Shown here piece by piece: positions 59,164 through 64,000 of a DNA stretch of 64,000 nucleotides (position 1 is the stretch's first letter; the number at the start of each line of letters is the position of its first letter). The translations under genes and the position numbers were made by a program. The stretch is from Sipunculus nudus (Eukaryota > Annelida > Sipuncula > Golfingiida > Sipunculidae), in the NCBI GenBank assembly GCA_026874595.1, contig CM049319.1, positions 38,761,473 to 38,825,472 of the forward strand, in the 5' to 3' direction. The notes beneath the pieces were generated by a model. The model was given only the letters and a program-made list of their open reading frames with translations. It was not told the origin of the DNA and did not search any database.

Positions 59164-61355
59164 GTAAGTTATGTTTCTTTGATAGTCTGTTCTTACCGTG
59201 CTGGTCCTGGGGCAGCAATAAACAAATGATCACTGAAACACAGGACTCAGCTTGTGAAAAGCCAGTGTGTCACTCTAATGTCACTGAGAAAAAATAAGCA
59301 TCAAAATCTAATCCTGATATCACAGAAATAAAGGTAAAAAAACTAATGCACTTAGATAAAAAACCTTGTATCACTGAGAAAAACAAAGAAACTAAATTTA
59401 AATGACAATTTACTGAGAAGCCAAAGCAACTAAATTTAAACCTGACATCACTAAATAAAAAAAGAGTCTACTGAGGTTTAGCATTATATATTCTCCAGAC
59501 CAGCAGAGCTAGTTTTCAAAAGAAAAAAGAATTCCTTGGTTTGCCCATCAGAAATCTGAAATGCACAACACCAGAGTGAAAAAAGAAACAATACTGGTAT
59601 GTCAGAACTCAGAGAAAAACTTAAAAAACTTTTGGAGTAAATAGTCTGTCAGTGCAGGTGGTCAGCACTTCACTGCAGCTGAAAGATGAACCAGAAATCG
59701 GATGACTCCACAGACATTAATATAGAAGTCACCATCAGGCTACTGAGATAGCTGCCCTTAGCCATGCAAACTGTTTGACCTGTAAGGATGATAACAATGC
59801 ATTTTATACCACAGATAGTGGAAATCAGTGAAAATCACAAAGATGACAAGTCCAGCTTGTTGTAATATGTCAGGAAATCATTCCTGCATCTTCAACAGAT
59901 GTCATAATGAAATCACAGGGATACCACAACAAAACAGTACAAGATATACCTCACCCAGTCAGACTGGTACTGTGGTGAAAGCTGATCTGGCTTTGTGACA
60001 AGCTGTAGGTTTTATAAGCCTATGCTTATAATGCTTGGGAAATGCAGGTCTTGGTAACTCTGCACTAAACTGATCAGCCTTGTCAAAATTTATCATGCCA
60101 AAGGTAGTCTAAAATTTTGCTGTCTCCCTGTAGTCTCCAGATGTTCAATATTTAACTAATATTCTACTAAGACCTGTGCAGTCAAGGACACAGACACAAT
60201 TTAAACAAGTAAGGGATGTGTCACTTAAGTTTTTGTCACATTGTGTGCATTCTTCTTGCACTACTGAAAAACAAATGGTTTTTGTATCTGTTTGAATAAA
60301 CAACAAAATAGGAACAAACTCAAAGATAAAACTGGTAATCAGTGACCTTGAAAAGGAAATGTACTCAATAATCATGAACAAGAAATATCACTGAAAGTAT
60401 AGGTACTAGATCATTGATCATGTGATCAGTCAGAATTTAGTACACAAAATATATCTTGTCACCTTGCTATGTACAGAAACACATTCATCTAAATTTAAAC
60501 CCATCTGAGATGGTTACAATTAACCATGCAAGAGACGTACATGTATTTATGTCAAGATCATCACACCAGACTCCACGAGGCCTGTGTCTTAATGCTGGCA
60601 CGTGAATCCACTCCTGTCTCAGCATCGACATTCGTCCAGATCATGTGCAGCCTTGTTCATCAGGCTGCCTTCAATCTCACGTCATCTCTGAAGGCCTGAG
60701 GGTCAACAGATTTCATTTCTGACTCAGCTTGGTTAGTCTCATCAAATCTTCAGACTGATAAGAGAATCTGCAATATCTTAAAATACTCTAATTTTAGTTA
60801 GTTGGTCTTAATAGTATCAGATGAGTTCAATTATTCTGACTAAGTTAAGTAATTTTTTAAGCATACTTTGCATTACATGAAAAATGCATTAAAACTTGTT
60901 TTTACATCAATATTACTTTTTAGAGAAACATTCCTGATGAAAAGAGTTAATTGTGGATGTATGTGTTTACCTGACAGGAAGTCACGAGATGCATCACCTG
61001 TCTGCCCCTTGTCTGGTCCACTCACCAATTAACAGAAATTACTGGTGTTCATCACAAAACCAGGACAAACACCTGACTTTTAAGTAATTGTCTGTTTGTC
61101 TGCAAGGACTATTCTCTACATGTCTGTTTACTGATGGTCAAATTGATAATTGTGATTCTTTTCAGACACACAAAACCCAGTCTCTGTAAGGTAAAATACT
61201 ATTTCCTGCATATTCCTGAATCAAACAGAAAACACTTAAACAACAATTTTACATTAGAGTGAATTGTATCTTAGAGCATGAATGAGTGTGAACTGAGTTG
61301 AATTATTTTTTAAATGGCTTTCTTTTGAAGATACAAATTAAACCATTCATAGTTT
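59164..61355. other. Intron 5, proximal part
   Basis: Moderately AT-rich, no further LRR exon. Loosely repeated phrases (ACTGAGAAAAA, AACTAAATTTAAA) suggest an old degraded repeat at 59200-59480. A Cys-containing minus-strand frame (60145-60381) is not supported as a gene. Confidence 0.5.
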
Positions 61356-61358
61356 TTA

Positions 61359-62330
61359 GCTCAGATAAGCTGAACTGATGGTCCTTTGTCTGTTAACAGG
61401 GCCCTTTTTGAAACCATTGGGCCTACGAATCCAGTATTCAGCAAACAGTTATATGTTCCTAAGTTCTCCTAACACACCAACAGCAACTTTGTTCCTTCGA
61501 GCAATTTAAGCAAACACTTCATTTTCAAATTAAAAAAAAACCCAATTATTATACTTCAAGACTGCCTAATATCAAAACAGCTATTGTTTTGTTAGCAAAC
61601 CTGTGAGCGTATGAGTCGGTGTGATGTCGTCTGTCCTTTGTAGGTTAACCCATGCTATCTCATAAATGGCAGGAGCTAGCACCACGAAATTTTATGCAAA
61701 AAATCAGTCATCTTTAAAACTTTATCAGGTTTTGCTTTTTTTTTCTATCTGCATTTACTTAGATTTAATAAGGAAAAAGCAAAACAAAAATAAATTCTAC
61801 TTCTCTGAAACTGTCCAGCCAAATTGTTCAATATTTCACAGGAATAATCTGTGAAACAATCTCTCTCAAGTTTGTTCCAGTTCAGTGAATTCTGGCCGAG
61901 TTACAGGAAACTGAACTTTAGTCATTAGGCCAAAAAAGGATAGTAAAATTACAATATCGACAGGGGCTAACATCACCAAGTTTTCTGCAAATGTTGGTCA
62001 TATGACTCATATTTGAAATTGCAGTTTTTTGTGGTGCAACCTACATCCAACTTTTTTTTAACAGACAAAAACCTCACAATATTAGCCTCTCTCAGTTTAA
62101 AAATGATTTATAATGAAACTTTTCACAAGAATTATCTAAGGGTAGGCTTCTTTCAATTTTATAAGGATAGATTTGGTGATTTATAGAAATATAGAGTGAT
62201 AGAAAGCTGCATAAAATTGGTCTTGTGGTCATTAGTAAGCCTATTTCAAACTGAGGACTGCAATAGTCTTCTTCTGCAAAACTGTTGTTTCAACTTATGT
62301 AACATTGCACTAAAATGATTCTTAGGAGGC
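61359..62330 (+). mobile_element. Degraded AGCTCA-type core-repeat element, intron 5
   Basis: Starts TTTTTAGCTCAGATAAGCTG and contains GACTGCCTAATATCAAAAC, shared with the copy at 63067. Two ~305-bp internal repeats can be followed (AGGAGCTAGCACCACGAAAT near 61664 and AGGGGCTAACATCACCAAGT near 61969). The right end is unclear. Confidence 0.5.
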
Positions 62331-62937
62331 CTTTGTTCAAGTTTACTTAAATGATTGTTGGCAGAATTATTGGACCTTTAACAATGAAGGGACTATATCT
62401 TTTATTATTCTGAACATTTTGATAAAACAATCTTATATGGATATGTCAGCTTCAAAAAGCATTGTAGCCAAAGTCTTTCAGTATGTGTTAACATATTTAC
62501 CAACAGGCCAAGATTGTGTTTGTATCTATAAATAGCTTGACAGACTGTGCACAGGTTCACATTAGGCCTGTAGACCATGTTGAATATTGAATACTAATGA
62601 ATAAACTTTTCCTCCTGTAAGCACTGTTGCCTTAAATTTCATATCTTGTGTATATGTTGCAACTCCCACCAATTAACCCCCTCCCCCTTACCATTGAGCC
62701 CTTGCACCTATGGACTGGCCCATTAGTTTTATAGCAATTGTACAAGTTATTATTATATGAGAAAAAAAATTAGTGTAATAAACAGTTATGAGCTAATTGA
62801 AACATATATTCTTTTCTCAGCAGAATGGGACATAGATTGAGTGATAAGCTCTGTCTGTCCATCTCTGTTTATCATTAGATATATAATAATAACTATGAAA
62901 CAGTTGTTTTTCTATAAGCACTGTTGAATGTGCTCCC

Positions 62938-63001
62938 TTTCTCTCTCTCTCTTTCTCCTTCTCTCTCTCTCTCTCTTTCACTCTCTCTCTCCCCTCTTCT
63001 T
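62938..63001. repeat. (CT)n microsatellite
   Basis: Interrupted CT-rich tract grading into C-rich sequence. The Ser-Leu frame over it is an artefact. Confidence 0.9.
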
Positions 63002-63066
63002 CCCTCCCTTTCCCCCTCCCTGCTCCTTCAAATGACAGGCTCAGTAAACAAGATAAATCTTATATT

Positions 63067-63340
63067 TTTAGCTCAGCTGACTATAAGTCATCTGAGCTAT
63101 TGTCGTGGTCCGTCGTCCGTCCGTCTGTCTGCCCGTCCGTCCATAGATGTGGCACGTTTTGAAACCGTAAGACCTAGGAATAAAAAATTCAGCATAATGT
63201 TAGATGTCTACAAGATCTCCTACCAAGCCGAAAACTGGGTCTTTGCGACTTCATTCCTTTGAGAAATTAAGGAAAAACCTCAATTTTTTATTAAAAACCT
63301 ATTTTCACACTTCAGGACTGCCTAATATCAAAACGACTCA
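63067..63340 (+). mobile_element. AGCTCA-type dispersed element fragment
   Basis: TTTTTAGCTCAGCTGACTAT, CATCTGAGC and a GTCCGTCGTCCGTCCGTCTG run mark the 5' end of the dispersed family. CTTCAGGACTGCCTAATATC matches the copy at 61359. Small frames here (62924-63262, 63204-63422) are not genes. Confidence 0.6.
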
Positions 63341-64000
63341 TCTGTTTTTCCTCATATTTACCATAAATATTCCTCTATTTATATCCTATGTACATGCCAG
63401 AAATTATGTCTGTATTATATAATTTAAAAAAGTTATGGACCCAATCATAATGCATTTTGTAAAAATCAGGAAAGATATTTGATCACTTAACACAAAACAT
63501 GTTAAAGCTATGGACTTTTTTTCCAGTAATATAACTTTAATTAATCAAAATTAAATTGTATACCCAAAATAAGATCAAAATCTTTTAAATTTTTTAAAAT
63601 ATTAACAAAAATAAAAAAATTGGTACCTTAAATTTAGCCCAACTTTGACCATGGCACGTTTTTTTTCCTGTAAGTACTGTGGATTTAATTTTCACAGCAT
63701 GTTTTTGTTAGCATTTTGTCTGGTTTAAGCCTGTTTAAGACCCTTCAAATTCATTAAAGGGGAACATTGCTGTGTTCCTGGTTTTTAAAGTGACCCCCAC
63801 AAATGTGATAAAGCCAGTAAGGCAAGGGTCTGAACTTATTGATAGGATTTTGCGATACAGTCGATGAGGGTTTTTTTTGTAGGGATGTGTCTTATTTTGT
63901 CAGTGAATGTTTAATCCATGCATATGGTTTTCACACTATGATGTTCACGTTTACTCATACTCATGCCTGCATATTTGAGTGTTTTCATATTGTAACACAA
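63341..64000. other. Right edge of window
   Basis: AT-rich DNA, presumably still intron 5 or the continuation of the dispersed element. No exon visible. Confidence 0.5.

Noticed and set aside
60145-60381. Cys-rich minus-strand frame with CTQC and CLNC that resembles a zinc finger
   Set aside because: Short, one occurrence, no splice sites or neighbouring exons, and the Cys spacing fits no family I can name with confidence.

Overview
The window is animal nuclear DNA, AT-rich, with spliced genes in large repeat-filled introns. No rRNA, tRNA, operon or CRISPR array was seen. A lophotrochozoan, most likely a mollusc, is suggested. The evidence is interspersed elements with AGCTCA..CTGAGC termini and GTCCGTC-type runs, elements with internal core tandem repeats that end in a hairpin plus CTAG, and a tRNA-derived SINE. 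Species cannot be named from sequence alone.

Positions 1-32169 are a direct tandem array of a unit of about 10.95 kb: copy 1 at 1-10935, copy 2 at 10936-21887, and copy 3 at 21888-32169, cut short by about 0.67 kb. The array probably continues left of the window. Each unit carries, on the minus strand, a decayed Ty3/gypsy-class retroelement (gag, protease, integrase zinc finger, RT, RNase H) and a Helitron-like element with ~278-bp internal repeats. Identity between copies is patchy, as expected after unequal exchange or gene conversion.

Positions 32170-37245 are a transposon graveyard. It holds a 133-bp tandem duplication, an inverted-repeat element, and a pogo/Tc1-like element with a second such element apparently nested in it.

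Positions 37246-43926 are a complete but inactivated LTR retrotransposon of 6.7 kb with 766/767-bp LTRs, a CTAG target duplication and a tRNA-Pro-like primer site. Its pol order is PR-IN-RT-RNase H, which is the Gmr1-type arrangement. A truncated relative (LTR plus leader) lies at 44391-45246.

Positions 47579-64000 are the 5' part of one plus-strand host gene, a secreted or membrane leucine-rich-repeat protein. Five coding exons are visible: signal peptide plus LRRNT, three 72-bp single-LRR exons, and one 144-bp double-LRR exon, all joined by phase-2 introns. The gene runs off the right edge. Its introns hold a relative of the array's Helitron-like element, a SINE with a 13-bp target duplication, a 38-bp minisatellite of about 36 units, core-repeat elements and many microsatellites. 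The most notable link is that the element inside the tandem array and the one in intron 1 share an ~85-bp terminus with a hairpin and CTAG end.
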